NCBI GenBank assembly: GCA_030141605.1 | Contig: JAQGDQ010002367.1 | Span: 930,501-994,500, forward strand | Source of the DNA: Tubiluchus corallicola | Taxonomy: Eukaryota > Priapulida > Priapulimorpha > Priapulimorphida > Tubiluchidae | Direction: 5' to 3' | DNA: 64,000 nucleotides | Shown: in pieces, positions 1 through 12,942 of the stretch | How positions within the stretch are numbered: the stretch's first letter is position 1 | Layout of the letters: the number at the start of each line of letters is the position of its first letter | Translations under genes and position numbers: made by a program | The notes under the pieces: model-generated | Told to the model about the DNA's origin: nothing | What the model saw: only the letters and a program-made list of their open reading frames with translations | The model's database searches: none

Positions 1-360
1 GATTGGAATTTAAATTGTCAAAATAAACTTGGATGTAAATAGAAGAAATTGTAATAAAAATATAAAAAATGTTTGTCTTATATATGAGATTCAAAAAAGA
101 TCATAACACGGTAATGTTAATTCGTAATGACATTTTGTGCCTTTATATTTTAGTATCCTACTAAAATCTGTCGTTGTACTAATTATTTCTTTTTTGGTTT
201 TATTTATAGTATTGAAAATGGCCATTATAGCTGAAACGATCATCTACGCTCAATAAACATGTTAATGATTAATAGATTTCTACTAGGTGTGTTCATCTAG
301 AAGCCAACTGTTAATTACATAACCATTAATCGTTAAATAATTATCATATCATTGTTTTAG

Positions 361-3300
361 GTTACAGAGGCTGGGACTGCACTGATTCTAGTCACGCTTT
401 AACAGACGGTCAGCTCATAGCTAATACGTTACTACTTACATTGAGTAATTTGTTTTTCATACCAGCTGTGATACTAGCCATCTACAGGAAGTACTACACT
501 GAAGCACTGGTTTACTTTGTCACCATGTTTTTCTCAACGGTAAGAACTAAGAATTTCATAATGCATGAAACATTCATAATACATTCATGTATTTCTCGAA
601 GTTTCTGTAATAATACTAATTAGATTGACATAGTATTTTAGTTCAATTTAAGAATTGTATTATAGTTTACTATAATTACTATATATTATATGTATAGAGT
701 TTCCTTTTTTGTTACTTGGAAATTCATACTTATTTTTAATTTGACAAAAGAAATGTTAGTTCAGTAGTTTTGTTTGTTTGTTTTTCATTCTATATTTATA
801 GCTCGCAGTCTATATGTAATCATTATAAAAATGATTATGTCGACATTATAGTACTTATAGTATGTCTTAAACGCCCTTGCATTTTTGTTAAACTTTGCGA
901 CAACGTAAATCACTTTTAAGAGCACATTGTCATAGTTAGACTAATTCCTCTATTGTACATACTGTTTTATTATGATGATTTATGTGTCAAGTAATGTTTA
1001 AAGCACAAGAAAACACTCTTCGTAGATAAAGTTTTAAAAAATTCGCTTTGAAATTTTATATTACTTACATGCTGCCTTACTGCATAAACAGCTTGCATTA
1101 GCAGTAACACGTATAAAACTTGTGTATTTAAACTCCCACAGTGACCTTTAAGCGTAGTCATTTGATGGTAAGTCATTTGGAATAAGTTCAGATAATATTG
1201 CGTAAAGTTTTAAAAAATAATCGGAGCATTCGTAGCACATTCTTCACTAACTAAGAAAAGGTTTTATAACTTAACTTTAATATAATTACTTTATATTTTT
1301 AATAAGATCAATAATGTGTTTTTTGCTGAGTGAGAATTATTAAGAATTTTCTTTTCTAATTATGTAAGTCTTTCAAATAGGTAAGCATCATGCAAAGTAA
1401 TATAACTTTGTGTGGGAAGTTTTTTGGGACATACTTTAAAATAACCTTTTTCCCCGTTAACTAATATTATATAAGTAAATAAATGCAGTTCACGTCAATG
1501 CTAGTATAGTTTTTCACTTTCTCTTCCCAACCGACAATGCATCAAAAATTTAGCTGTTTGTTAAAATTGATTTTTTTAACAATTGTTATGTTTTGGGTTA
1601 CGTAAAAGCAGGACATTGTGGTTTGTTCAAAAAACATTATTGACTGAAGTTTCTATAATAAACTTTAAATTCACATTATAATTCATGTTAATAAACTAAA
1701 ACGTCCTGTTTTTATGCGAGCTGTTAACCAGCAATAAATACCAGATTTTTTCAGCAGGTTATGTTTTTTATATAATTGTACAAAGTTACAGTAAATGCTT
1801 AAATGCACTATGACTAACTAATTTAATAATTAATATCTGACCTTCTTTAAACTTAGATGATTTATGTCTGTTTTTCAGTTCTACCATGCTTGTGACGAAG
1901 ATGTGTATTACTACTGCCTCATGCGATACACTGTCTTACAGTTCTGTGATTTCTATGCTTCAATCATGTCATTCTGGGTAACTCTAATTGCCATGGCCAA
2001 ACTCAACTGGACATTGCGGTCACTTTGTCACATGTTAGCGGCTATATGCATTGCCCTAGGTGTAGCGTATGACCGCACAGGTCTGTGGGTGTTTGTGGTA
2101 CCGGCTGGTGCTGGATTAGGAATTATGTTGACATCGTGGGTAAGTAAAACTGATTTTGCAGGATCAAATGTCATAGAATCATAAGACCGGTGACATAAAG
2201 TCACTTTTTATCTTTGTTTAAAAATATGTGAATTAATCTCACCATTTTTTGTAATAACAGTTATTGATTCTCTCAGTAGCTATTCATTTTATTTATAAAT
2301 GAAAAATAGTTTTCTTTCTCATGTTTTGAGAAATTCACAGTCATTACACCTGCTTTTATAAAATGGTTTATTGCTTCAATAGCTTCAGTTGTACTTGTTG
2401 TCTAGTTGTATTTTAATCACCATTTTAAGCAGGTGTTATTTCATTGTGACGTAGGTGTCCATTGGTCTGCACATAGGTTAGTTAGGTCTTGTCTAGCCAT
2501 CACTCGGCATTCAGGTTACTTAGGCTTTGTCCAGCCATCAGTCTGTAGTTAGATCAGTTAGGCCTTGTTCAACTGTCAGTCGGCAGCTAGATCAGTTAGA
2601 CCTTGTCCACTCAGCAGTCAGGGTTCTTAGGCTTTGTCCAGCCATCAGTCGGCAGTTAGATCAGTTAGGCCTTGTCCAGCTATCAGTCGGCAGTTAGATC
2701 AGTTAGGCCTTGTTCAACAATCAGTCGGTAGCTAGATCAGTTAGGCTTTGTCCAGCCATCAGTCGGCAATTAGTTCAGTTAGGCCATGTCCACCCACCAC
2801 TCGGCATTCAGGTTACTTAGGCTTTGTCCAATCATCAATCTGCAGTTAGATCAGTTAGGCCTTGTTCAACAATCATTCGGCAGGTAGATCAGTTAGGCCT
2901 TGCCCAGCCATCAGTCAGCAGTTAGATCAGTTAGGCCTTGTTCAACAATCAGTCGGCAGCTAGATCAGTTAGGCTTTGTCCAGCCATCAGTCGGCAGTTA
3001 GTTCAGTTAGGCCATGTCCACCCACCACTCGGCATTCAGGTTACTTAGGCTTTGTCCAATCATCAATCTGCAGTTAGATCAGTTAGGCCTTGTTCAACAA
3101 TCATTCGGCAGGTAGATCAGTTAGGCCTTGCCCAGCCATCAGTCAGCAGTTAGATCAGTTAGGCCTTGTTCAACAATCAGTCGGTAGCTAGATCAGTTAG
3201 GCCTTGTGCAGCCGTCAGTCGGCAGCTAGGTCAGTTAGGCTTCGTCCAGCTATCAGTCGGCAGCTAGATCACTTAGGCCTTGTTCAACAATCAGTCAGCA

Positions 3301-6300
3301 GCTAGGTCAGTTAGGCTTTGTCCAGCCATCACTCAGCAGTTAGATCAGTTAGGCTTTGTCCAGCCATCAGTCGGCAGTTAGATCAGTTAGGCCTTGTTCA
3401 ACAATCTGTCAGCAGCTAGGTCAGTTAGGCTTTGTCCAGCCATCACTCAGCAGTTAGATCAGTTAGGCTTTGTCCAGCTATCAGTCGGCAGTTAGATCAG
3501 TTAGGCCTTGTTCAACAATCTGTCAGCAGCTAGATCAGTTAGGCTTTGTCCAGTCGGCAGCTAGATCAGTTAAGCCTTGTCCAACCATCACTCAGCAGTT
3601 AGATCAGTTAGGCTTTGTCCAGCCATCAGTCGGCAGCTAGATCAGTTGGCCTTGTCCAGCCCAGTCAGCAGTTAGATCAGTTAGGCCTTGTTCAACAATC
3701 TGTCAGCAGCTAGATCAGTTAGGCTTTGTCCAGTCATCAGTCGGCAGCTAGATCAGTTAGGCCTTGTCCAGCCATCAGTCGGCAGCTAGATCAGTTAGGC
3801 CTTGTCCAGCCATCAGTCGGCAGTTAGATCAGTTAGGCCTTGTCCAGCCATCAGTCGGCAGTTAGATCAGTTAGGCCTTGTCCAGCCATCAGTCAGCAGT
3901 TAGATCAGTTAGGCCTTGTTCAACAATCAGTCGGTAGCTAGATCAGTTAGGCTTTGTCCAGCCATCAGTCGACAATTAGTTCAGTTAGGCCATGTCCACC
4001 CACCACTCGGCATTCAGGTTACTTAGGCTTTGTCCAATCATCAATCTGCAGTTAGATCAGTTAGGCCTTGTTCAACACTCATTCGGCAGGTAGATCAGTT
4101 AGGCCTTGCCCAGCCATCAGTCAGCAGTTAGATCAGTTAGGCCTTGTTCAACAATCAGTCGGCAGCTAGATCAGTTAGGCTTTGTCCAGCCATCAGTCGG
4201 CAGTTAGTTCAGTTAGGCCATGTCCACCCACCACTCGGCATTCAGGTTACTTAGGCTTTGTCCAATCATCAATCTGCAGTTAGATCAGTTAGGCCTTGTT
4301 CAACAATCATTCGGCAGGTAGATCAGTTAGGCCTTGCCCAGCCATCAGTCAGCAGTTAGATCAGTTAGGCCTTGTTCAACAATCAGTCGGTAGCTAGATC
4401 AGTTAGGCCTTGTGCAGCCGTCAGTCGGCAGCTAGGTCAGTTAGGCTTTGTCCAGCTATCAGTCGGCAGCTAGATCACTTAGGCCTTGTTCAACAATCAG
4501 TCAGCAGCTAGGTCAGTTAGGCTTTGTCCAGCCATCACTCAGCAGTTAGATCAGTTAGGCTTTGTCCAGCCATCAGTCGGCAGTTAGATCAGTTAGGCCT
4601 TGTTCAACAATCTGTCAGCAGCTAGGTCAGTTAGGCTTTGTCCAGCCATCACTCAGCAGTTAGATCAGTTAGGCTTTGTCCAGCTATCAGTCGGCAGTTA
4701 GATCAGTTAGGCCTTGTTCAACAATCTGTCAGCAGCTAGATCAGTTAGGCTTTGTCCAGTCGGCAGCTAGATCAGTTAAGCCTTGTCCAACCATCACTCA
4801 GCAGTTAGATCAGTTAGGCTTTGTCCAGCCATCAGTCGGCAGCTAGATCAGTTGGCCTTGTCCAGTCAGCAGTTAGATCAGTTAGGCCTTGTTCAACAAT
4901 CTGTCAGCAGCTAGATCAGTTAGGCTTTGTCCAGCCATCAGTCGGCAGCTAGATCAGTTAGGCCTTGTCCAGCCATCAGTCGGCAGCTAGATCAGTTAGG
5001 CCTTGTCCAGCCATCAGTCGGCAGTTAGGTCAGTTAGGCTTTGTCCAGCCATCAGTCGGCAGTTAGATCAGTTAGGCCTTGTCCAGCCATCAGTCAGCAG
5101 TTAGGTCAGTTAGGCTTTGTCCAGCCATCAGTCGGCAGTTAGATCAGTTAGGCCTTTTCCAGCTAGTCATTTATTATCATAGTGACTAGGGTGTCACTTA
5201 AGTGCAGTGAATCGCACTTGTCTACAAGTTAGACCATAATGTTCTCCTAATGGATAATTACGTTAGTCATTCTCGTCAATCATGCACCAGAAAAACCATC
5301 TGGAAAGTTCCCTAATTCTTATTATAGGCACTTATGCAGCTAATGAAATGAGAGAAATTCTTTACTTTATTAGACAAAGTTAGACATTATATAGGGCAAA
5401 ACCCATTTTTTAAAAAAATAACGATCTTGACATTAACTATACTAAATGAATTGACAATTGAAATCATCATCCCTGGCTTAGAAGGACTTCACTTGAAATA
5501 GAACTTCACTTGACTTCACTTGACTATCAGCTAAGACTGGCTTGTCACTTTTAATGCACAAAGTTTTGACAAAGCTTTTGTTGTCTTCTTACCATCACAA
5601 TAAGTACTTGCTTACTTTAAATATGAGTCTATTATCTCTTTCTTGAACTGCTTCTATCCATTGTTTGATTTTGCCTTGTGTTTTGATCCTAGATGGCAGA
5701 AGTATTTTTCAAAAGTAAGAACACACTGAAGGAAGTTAGGCAATGTATCGTGCTCAAAAACGTCTAATAGTCAGGTCTGATTTGGGTCAAGCCTCAATCA
5801 AAGTCAAGTGTTACATTAAACTTCTTTTTTATATGCTACTTTAGTGGAAGGTGCTCTAAGAATCTCTCATCATTTTTGCGATGCATATGACCATTCATCC
5901 CCACAAATGACAAATTATTAAAAATCTTTGTTACTTTGCAAGAAACAATATTTCTTTTTTAACTGCGGGCTTTGAATATGTAAAGTAGATTCTGCATCTG
6001 TATGTATGTGGCATATGTATATGTATTATACTGAACACTGAAGAGCCTGAGTAATTACAGTAAATATATATATATATATACTCCTCTTATTGGCTACACA
6101 ATTTACTAAGATTTTTCATCAGTATATTGTGATGTTTTTACAGGGATTCAAGTGCTATAGGCAAAAGGCGTGCTATCCTAACCGATGTCAGTATTTGTTA
6201 CTTCTACCCGGTGTGGCACTAGCTGGTACTGGACTAATCATCTTCGCTTTTGTGGAGACTGAGAATAACTATCAGTATGTTCATAGCGCTTGGCACATTC

Positions 6301-6434
6301 TCATGGCCACCTGCATTCTCTTCATGCTTCCTGAGAACGATAAAAAGACGGTTGCTAGCAATCAATCGTCTGCCGAGGAGTTGACCGCCGACATCTCCAA
6401 TACGGACATGGCTAGTTTACTAGAGGATAAATGA
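361..6434 (+). CDS. TMEM8/PGAP6-family multipass membrane protein, last three coding exons (5' part outside window)
   Basis: Three exons join in phase: 361-539, 1879-2139 and 6144-6434 (stop TGA 6432-6434). Each has AG/GT splice sites, and the phases match (first exon enters in phase, the next two join at phase 0). The first exon begins with the end of an EGF-like unit (GYRGWDC), then a membrane segment. The reading then gives [23 protein letters not shown], an [11 protein letters not shown] stretch and [11 protein letters not shown], which are hallmarks of the C-terminal seven-helix region of TMEM8A/TMEM8B. That family belongs to the CREST putative hydrolases. PGAP6 (TMEM8A) is a GPI-specific phospholipase A2 at the cell surface, and myomaker is a shorter relative. 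The conserved Ser, Asp and His positions (S before FYHACD, HACD, HSAWH) are present, so the enzyme looks intact. The tail after the last helix is short and acidic (about 35 residues). The large extracellular N-terminal part must lie upstream of base 1. Family assignment is firm; which paralogue is not. Confidence 0.9.
2476..5166. repeat. 38-bp minisatellite with higher-order repeats, in a TMEM8-like intron
   Basis: About 70 tandem copies of a 38-bp unit fill most of the intron between exons 1879-2139 and 6144-6434. A typical unit reads TTAGGCCTTGTCCAGCCATC followed by AGTCGGCAGTTAGATCAG. Variant units recur in fixed order. The distinctive unit with AGGCCATGTCCACCC starts at 2781, 3009, 3987 and 4215, so there is a 228-bp sub-period (6 x 38) and a 1206-bp super-period seen twice (about 2740-3945 and 3946-5150). 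A shortened TTGGCC unit at 3646 and 4852 confirms the 1206-bp spacing. Every frame is broken by TAG or TGA, so it is not coding. Confidence 0.95.
6064..6080. repeat. (TA)n microsatellite
   Basis: A short run of alternating TA lies about 65 bases before the last TMEM8-like coding exon. Confidence 0.8.
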
Positions 6435-7500
6435 CAATTAGTTGAATATAGGCCCCTTAGACATAGTCACAGTTCAGCGCTGACAATGGTTGCTGGTACA
6501 AGTCAATCAGACATGGCTGATACGAACCGAAACAGTGCTGACACTGATGTTGTAAGCTTGACCATTTCTCTTCCCATTGACAATAATGTAGTGGGAGAGT
6601 CTTAGTCAGTAGTCAAGGCTATTTCAATAACCAGCTTAATACAAGAGGTAAGATCTTGTTTGGGGCCTATATTCACAATTAGGAATGTAAATTTAGGAAA
6701 TAAATTCAATTATGTGAATAATCAGTCTGTAGTAAAGAATCAGTTGTAATAGCTGAGATATTTTTATCAGAGGTGTTATGCAATCATGTGTTTTTGCATA
6801 TGCAATTTTACTATTGTTGTGGTGGCAGACTGGCTTACACAGTCATGTGTTAATTAGCAATTTAAAAAAACATAAATTTTATCATTAATTCAAAAGTCAA
6901 GTAACAAGTTGAATGCTAGTGATTTTAATGGTGCCTTTAGATGTAGCGACTTCTTTCGCAATCTCTCTGAGAGTAAAGTTGCAACATGTGAAAGATTTGG
7001 CAACTTGTTGCAACATGTGAACGGCTTGGCAACTTCTCACAGAGGGAAGTTGTGCAACAAGCTGCGAGAGAAGTCTCTACCTCTGAACACGCTATAAACT
7101 TTACTGTTTTCACACACAGTTTTTTTTAGTGTTAACTGAGCTTATAAAAATAATTCCTCAGAGAATTGCAGCACTTGTAAAATTCTACGGAACGTTTAGT
7201 TGGTTTTGTTTTTTTGTTTTTTTTTGTTGGCAGTGTAAGCTTACTAACATTAGTATTCAGAACTTCACTTGCTCCTTTTAAGAATAAATCTTGTATATAC
7301 AATTTACTGTATATATTGTACATAAAAACATTCAAACATTTTAACTGCGATCATACTCATGATTACGTTTTATGCCAAAGAAGCGAAAAATATGCTAAAC
7401 CGTCTTGCCCACTGCCAAATTATTTAAATTGTTGTGTTCAGATAGTACACATGCTGTCAACTTTGCAATTTTGCCAAATTTTATTGTAAGTTTAATAAAC
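6435..7500 (+). other. 3' untranslated region of the TMEM8-like gene (estimated)
   Basis: No coding signal follows the stop. Two AATAAA hexamers lie downstream on the gene strand, at 6699-6704 and 7494-7499; either could end the transcript. The stretch also contains the small inverted-repeat element at 6931-7090, which would fall in the longer form. The extent is inferred from the hexamers only. Confidence 0.45.
6931..7090. mobile_element. Small inverted-repeat (MITE-like) element
   Basis: The left end (6931-6960) contains GTAGCGACTTCTTTCGCA. The right end (7061-7090), read on the other strand, contains GTAGAGACTTCTCTCGCA. This makes imperfect inverted repeats of about 30 bases around a 100-base core. 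The core holds two tandem 29-bp units (6978-7006 and 7007-7035) that each start GTTGCAACATGTGAA and end GGCAACTT. No coding capacity and no clear target duplication were found. Superfamily unknown. Confidence 0.55.
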
Positions 7501-10500
7501 CTGTAGCCAAATTAGAAATCACAAATCATAATTTTTCCAGTCCAGTGGTACATTTTAAAGAGAAATAATATGGATATGATGAAGCTTCCATATCTTTCTA
7601 ATGTATAAAAACACTGCCAGTCAAAATTGTGAACTAGTCATCCTTACAAAGGTCTAATGATAGTGCTGGAAAACTTACCTTAAGTTTTTTATTAATCAAT
7701 CAGAGTATCAAATTAGATGTGGGCATGCATGCATGATAAGTATGCATATTTGTTGAGTAGTTATTAATGAATAATGAATAGGTGATGCTTATGATTCAGA
7801 TAAGTTTATACAATTCAATTAGACACGCTTTTTTGTGCAAGAACTCATTAAGGTCTTAGTGTATTCTTGAACTTATTTTGCAGATTCTTTTACATCTAAT
7901 GCTATATGTATAACAAAGAGATTATACTTAAAATTTGAAATCATTGTAGACATACTTTATTTAACATTATACAGTCATTTATACCTAGCATTTGTGGTGC
8001 TATTTCAGAAAAATCATTTTGCTGTTTTTTTTCATAATTTTTTTCTACCACAGTTTATAACCCATATAGAAAACACTTCCTTGCAGCAACATGAAGTTAG
8101 ATTATATGTTGTGCGTGTGGATTTTCACACTCAGATTTTTAGACTTTTCTATGTCATGCAGCTAAGGATGTAGCTTTTATTAAAAGTTACTGACATTAAA
8201 TAATCTAATGATTTTCTGTTCTGATTGCACTGCCTGTTACGAAATCACTGTTTTGCTTTGTTATTTAAAAATAGCTTTTTTTAAGATGAATGAGTCAAAA
8301 CGTACGTTCCTTGGGATGTTTCTCATTTTATTTTGACTAGCCCTCTAGTCAGTGCAATTCCCACTTTAAAAATGTGTTTTTTGTTTTTATATCTGAGATG
8401 AATTCATGTCTTGAAAGCTTCCTGTGGACAACTTTGCACAGTTAATTTACAGTTATCAAAACATTGTCATCTTTTTTCATCACTATTGTCAATATTGTCA
8501 TCATCATCATCATCATCATCATCAATGAAACTGCTACCAAAGATTTGTGTATTAGGTCTCTTAACTGAGTTTTGGCTTCAAAGAAAACTTTGTACACGAG
8601 AGAGCTAATTGTAGTCAAGTATATTTGTTATATTTTAGGCAATCGTTTCGTTTAGATATTTTTTACTTTAACACTATTTAGTTAATAAATGAAGATTATT
8701 TATGTTACCCCTACATACCTTTCTTTATTTTGTACTATTATTGATTTTGTGTCAATTACAGCAAGTACACGTCACTTATTTGCATTAAACTATTTAAGTT
8801 TATAAGTTTAATATCAGTTTTTGCTTTTACAAGCTCCTCCTTCTTAGCCTTACTACTGTTATGCACAGGAAAAGATGCAGCCCTTGTTTGCTACATTGTT
8901 GCTCACATGTGATCATGCACATGCAAATTAGTGTTGTCTTTTTGGAGTGCTTTATAATATAATAACAGTCTTGTATTAATGAATACGTACATTCCAATGT
9001 ATTGTTTGTCTTCTACAGTCTACATTTTATTACTTGCTGAAATTAAGACCTATCAGTTATATTAGTGTGTCTGACACTTTTGTTGTGACATTTTTGTTTC
9101 CACAACTCATCGTATTGTATTTTTTGTTATTCTTCCCTGATTCGTTACTTCACAACCACCGTACACACAAAACAGAATCAGAAATTTTCTATATACTGCT
9201 AACAAAATTATAAAAATTTAATGGAATTTCAACTAGTCTGGCATGAAAAAATGAGATCATTTTACATAGGTTAGTTACATTGTGATTAATAACTTTGTGA
9301 ACTCAACAAATGAGATCTGTTTGTGTAATAGGCCTATATGTTTAGCTCAATTATAATAATAGGTTGCACGTTTATGAATTCTTTTAAACTAATTATTATA
9401 CATTATAATACTTTGATGCACAATCGTTTTTTCATTATGGTAATAACTTGTGTAAAAGTGTGAAAGACTGAATGTTTGTATATACATGTAAGTGCAATAC
9501 ATGAACTTAAAAAGTAAAGAACTTTTGTTTACTTAATAAGTTAGTCAGTTAAAATGGGCAGTGACTGTCCATGTCATGATTGTGTTTAAGCTTTGAATGC
9601 ATTATAGTCTTTCATGGTATACATACATGTATTAATTTATAGTAGTCAACTGTAACTATTTTCGAATGGTTAAATTACGTTGTTTCAATATAAAATGTTT
9701 TTGTGCAATATAAAAGGGCGTTCGAATCCCATGTGCAGAATACCTTTTTTCATCGTAAAGAATAGGTATCATTGAACGTTTAGTTCTACTACTCGTGTTA
9801 TAGAAAATTTATTACCTATGGCTGTATCGTAACATTTTTTGAATGTCTGCGTGTTAATAAAGTAGTCTATATAAATTTGATAAATCATAACTTTTGATTA
9901 GTGCTACTTTACTATCTAAATCAGAGATCGTGAGCAGTATTTTCAAATGAATTTAACGTGAAAGAAGCTGTAACTCAGTAATTAATCATATTAATTACAG
10001 ATTCTTTCATCATTAAAAGAATATAATAAAAAGGGTGTGGCGAGGAAGTCGTGAAAAGCTCACTTCTGATACCTTTCTAATGTCAAACATAGAACGTTAC
10101 GCTGTCCAACAGCGCTTTGTAATGTCCCCCATCATTATTGCACATGGGAGCACAGTCAGGTAACATAACTCCCTAGGCCTTGGTCTCTAAACATATTCAA
10201 AGATTTCAATTAGAGTGATACGTACTAAGCACATTTAATACCTAGTTCACACGGTTTTTTCAAAAGATTGACATTCAAAGCACTGATTATGTGTACACGA
10301 TCAGTTTTCACTGATAATTACGTATACTTTCAAATAACTATTTGTCGAAGGGGTGTTCTTTAACTTTTTATCATTTCCGAAATAGCGTCAAAAGACCAAA
10401 ACAGCTTGTATGAAAACGAGCTTTGTTTTAGCTTATGCTTGCAAAGCGAAATCAAAGAAAAAAGACTTCAGCAAAGAAACGAAACAAGAAATTAGCATCA

Positions 10501-12150
10501 AATTTTGGGAACTAAAAGCAAAAGCACAAACGAATTTTAATTATATTGGGATAACACAAAGTAATTACTGGACAAATTTCACCTCTAAATAAAGCGAAAG
10601 GAATAGATTGTCAAGGCACCATAGCGTGCAAGTTAGTCGCCGAAGTACAACAGGTCTATAAAATGTACACTCACGAAAATTTCGGCACTCACGCACTTAC
10701 AAAATGTAATTTATGCAGTAGCTTTTTGTTAATAATTCATTGTTTTTTTGTGACATTGCACTTTACACAACCGTTATCAAAGGGCTCTTTTAGCCGAGTC
10801 ACCAGCCCGCATTAATGTTACCTGTTCATTCCGAAAATTTATGACGGACACTGACGAAAATCAAGACCAGTTTGATTAAAATTTTACTGTCATTCTTGGT
10901 GTCCACGCGGCCACTTCAACCCTGACAAACTCGAGAATGACTGTTTTGAATGACCGTGAAGACGGCCTATTAATACTCTGGGTCTACCATACTTTATAAA
11001 GCAACCTATATCTGAAATAATTATGAGAGAGAGAGAGCTCTCCTGAGACTTTTTTAAATATAAAAACGTATAAATAACGACCTGTTATTACCCACCCGAC
11101 TGATATGTGGGTAGGGTGTTTAGCCGCGTTTGTGTGTTTGACTATCTGTCCACAAAATGAGCTCAATGAAACAGATGAAGCGTTAAAGCTGGAACAGAGA
11201 TAGATCTAAAGTGGTCAAATATTCGGCTCGCAAGTCAAACAATTTCAAAATAAAAAAAATTTCTATTTCATGCGAAGACGTGGGTCAATGAATCCATTTT
11301 AGTTTTTACATGAAGGGTTGAATGCCTTCGGTTTAGACAAATAACAAAGCAGAATAAACACTGTCTTTTTCTTCCCTTTATTAAAAGAGGAAAGGAAACA
11401 CAGTTTATATACTATTTTTATTTATTTTTAGTCACGTCTGAAACCTCATTGTAAGACACTAGACTCATTTAAGTGGTAATTAAAAAAAGTTGTATACTAA
11501 AGTCAGCAAGTCATAAATTTTTTAACAGCTTTTAATCTTAGGAAACAATTATGAGTCTGATAATATATTGCAACGCTATTTTTTAGATTGTTACTTGAAA
11601 TAGTATACTAGGAAACTGTACCGAAGGCTGTTTTACTTTTGCAATTTGTTTGCGACAACAATGATGTCACAATGACAATGGTGATACCGTGATGGTGACG
11701 ACGATGACAGCGATTAGCCCATTTATAATAATAAGTTTATTACAACTAAACACTGTCTTACATAAAAACTGTAAAATATAAAGAAATTAATATACTTTTA
11801 ATAACCTATTTAAAAAACGCACAATAATAAACAGTGAATGTGACGCAGTCAATGAGCTAAAGAAAAAAGTTTAAATAAATAAATAAACTCTGATTTGCAT
11901 TCTGGTAAGGGTAAATGATAATAATATTTTCACGTAATCACTGTAGGCAAATAATATATCTGTGAGTGCAGTGATGTGGCAATCGACCATGGATTATTAT
12001 ATTATTTGGATTTTGAACTGATAAGAACAACCTTTGCAATATTTTTCGCGGCAGGCAAATAAAGGCTGAAGATTAGCCAACATTAGAACATAATTTAATT
12101 ACATCTGCCACTGCTAACTACTATAATGGCATCATTTTGGTTTTCGTAGC
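7501..12150. other. Intergenic stretch without recognised genes
   Basis: AT-rich sequence between the TMEM8-like gene and the CpG-richer segment at about 12.15 kb. Only short chance frames are present. Apart from the triplet microsatellite at 8.5 kb nothing with a convincing gene, RNA or transposon signature was recognised. Confidence 0.6.
8498..8526. repeat. (TCA)n microsatellite
   Basis: Nine or so consecutive TCA/CAT triplets. The open frame running through it (serine-rich) has no other support. Confidence 0.8.
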
Positions 12151-12154
12151 TAAA

Positions 12155-12822
12155 AAATCACACGCGCTGAAATTTATAAAGTCTCCGCCATCGATGCTGT
12201 TACCCCCGCATGTTTTTGGGGGTTTTATTTATATAGGTCCGCCCCGGATTGCTGCCGCCGTCTTCGCAATATTTTCTATAGTTGAAGCCACTCGCTCTAC
12301 CGATACACGCACACGCATATCGATCGTCAGTTTGCCAGGTTTTGAGATTATCAGCTGGGCAGCAGCTTCCTTGATTCTTATCACAACTCTTGGAACTGGC
12401 TTCATTCTCGCGTGTGTCAAACGAAGTTCACTGGGGTTTCTTTGTTCTTAACTGTCAACTGAGCACTTTGTGAAGTATTGACGCATTTGGTTCTTTGCGA
12501 GTTAGAGTTTTGTCAGTGAGTTTACACTTCAACCGCGTGATGTTTCGCTGATGCTTGTTACAGCTTGAGATTTTTGAACCTTTCTACATCTGCGAAAGCT
12601 ATGACCAGGACGTGAATTTATTCTGTGAACGGTTAATACTTCAAAGAAATCGTAATTGTATATTAATTACTACTTTCTTATTCGAAAATTGTGTCGAAGG
12701 CCCGTCGAAGCCAAAGATAACTGGCTTTTTTTCGAAGCTCACTATGGCATCGTCAGCAGCAGTTAGTGTGTTGGCCAATCAACGTTTAGAACATCACCAC
12801 AGCTGCAGCTGTTTAGTACAGT
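12155..12822 (+). promoter_or_regulatory. CpG-richer promoter-like segment upstream of the probable FBXL first exon
   Basis: This block is visibly richer in CG dinucleotides than its AT-rich surroundings. It contains a CCAAT box inside GGCCAATC (12775-12779), 44 bases upstream of the ATG at 12823. Two CAGCTG E-box cores lie near 12800. A CCCCC/GGGGG hairpin with a GCATGTTTTT loop sits at about 12205-12227. The region also has opposed open frames, both unrecognised. Promoter function is inferred from composition, motifs and the first exon that follows. Confidence 0.45.
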
Positions 12823-12942
12823 ATGGCGGATAGCAGACTACAAATTCTGAAGGACAGGACTTATAGAAATGAAATACTTTCTTTATTAAAAGACGTAAAA
12901 CATCGCATGGTTGTGATGGGACAAGTTATGATGCAAGTTGGG
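12823..12942 (+). CDS. Probable first coding exon of the FBXL2/FBXL20-like gene
   Basis: An ATG in good context (A at -3, G at +4) opens a 40-codon exon whose product is charged and helix-prone. It begins MADSRLQILKDRTYRNEILS and ends QVMMQVG. The exon ends in GGG followed by GTAAGT, a consensus donor, at phase 0. The next convincing plus-strand exon with an open phase-0 entry is the FBXL exon at 34972. Joining them keeps one continuous frame, and all thirteen exons then total 1581 nt (526 codons plus stop). The start codon sits in ATGGCGG, a YY1-like core. The link spans a 22 kb intron and rests on phase and position only. The exon could instead belong to an unrelated nested transcript. Confidence 0.5.

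Noticed and set aside
2476-5166. TTAGGC hexamers in the minisatellite as a telomere-like sequence.
   Set aside because: They occur once per 38-bp unit, not as contiguous hexamer arrays, so this is not telomeric repeat.
9719-9732. GTTCGAATCC resembling a tRNA B-box.
   Set aside because: No A-box, acceptor stem or cloverleaf could be built around it.
12137-12451. Overlapping open frames on both strands in the CpG-richer segment (minus-strand frame reads KPGKLTIDMRVRVSVERVAS).
   Set aside because: No family recognised, no good ATG on the minus strand and no splice sites. More likely promoter-region composition. A protein search of the minus frame would settle it.
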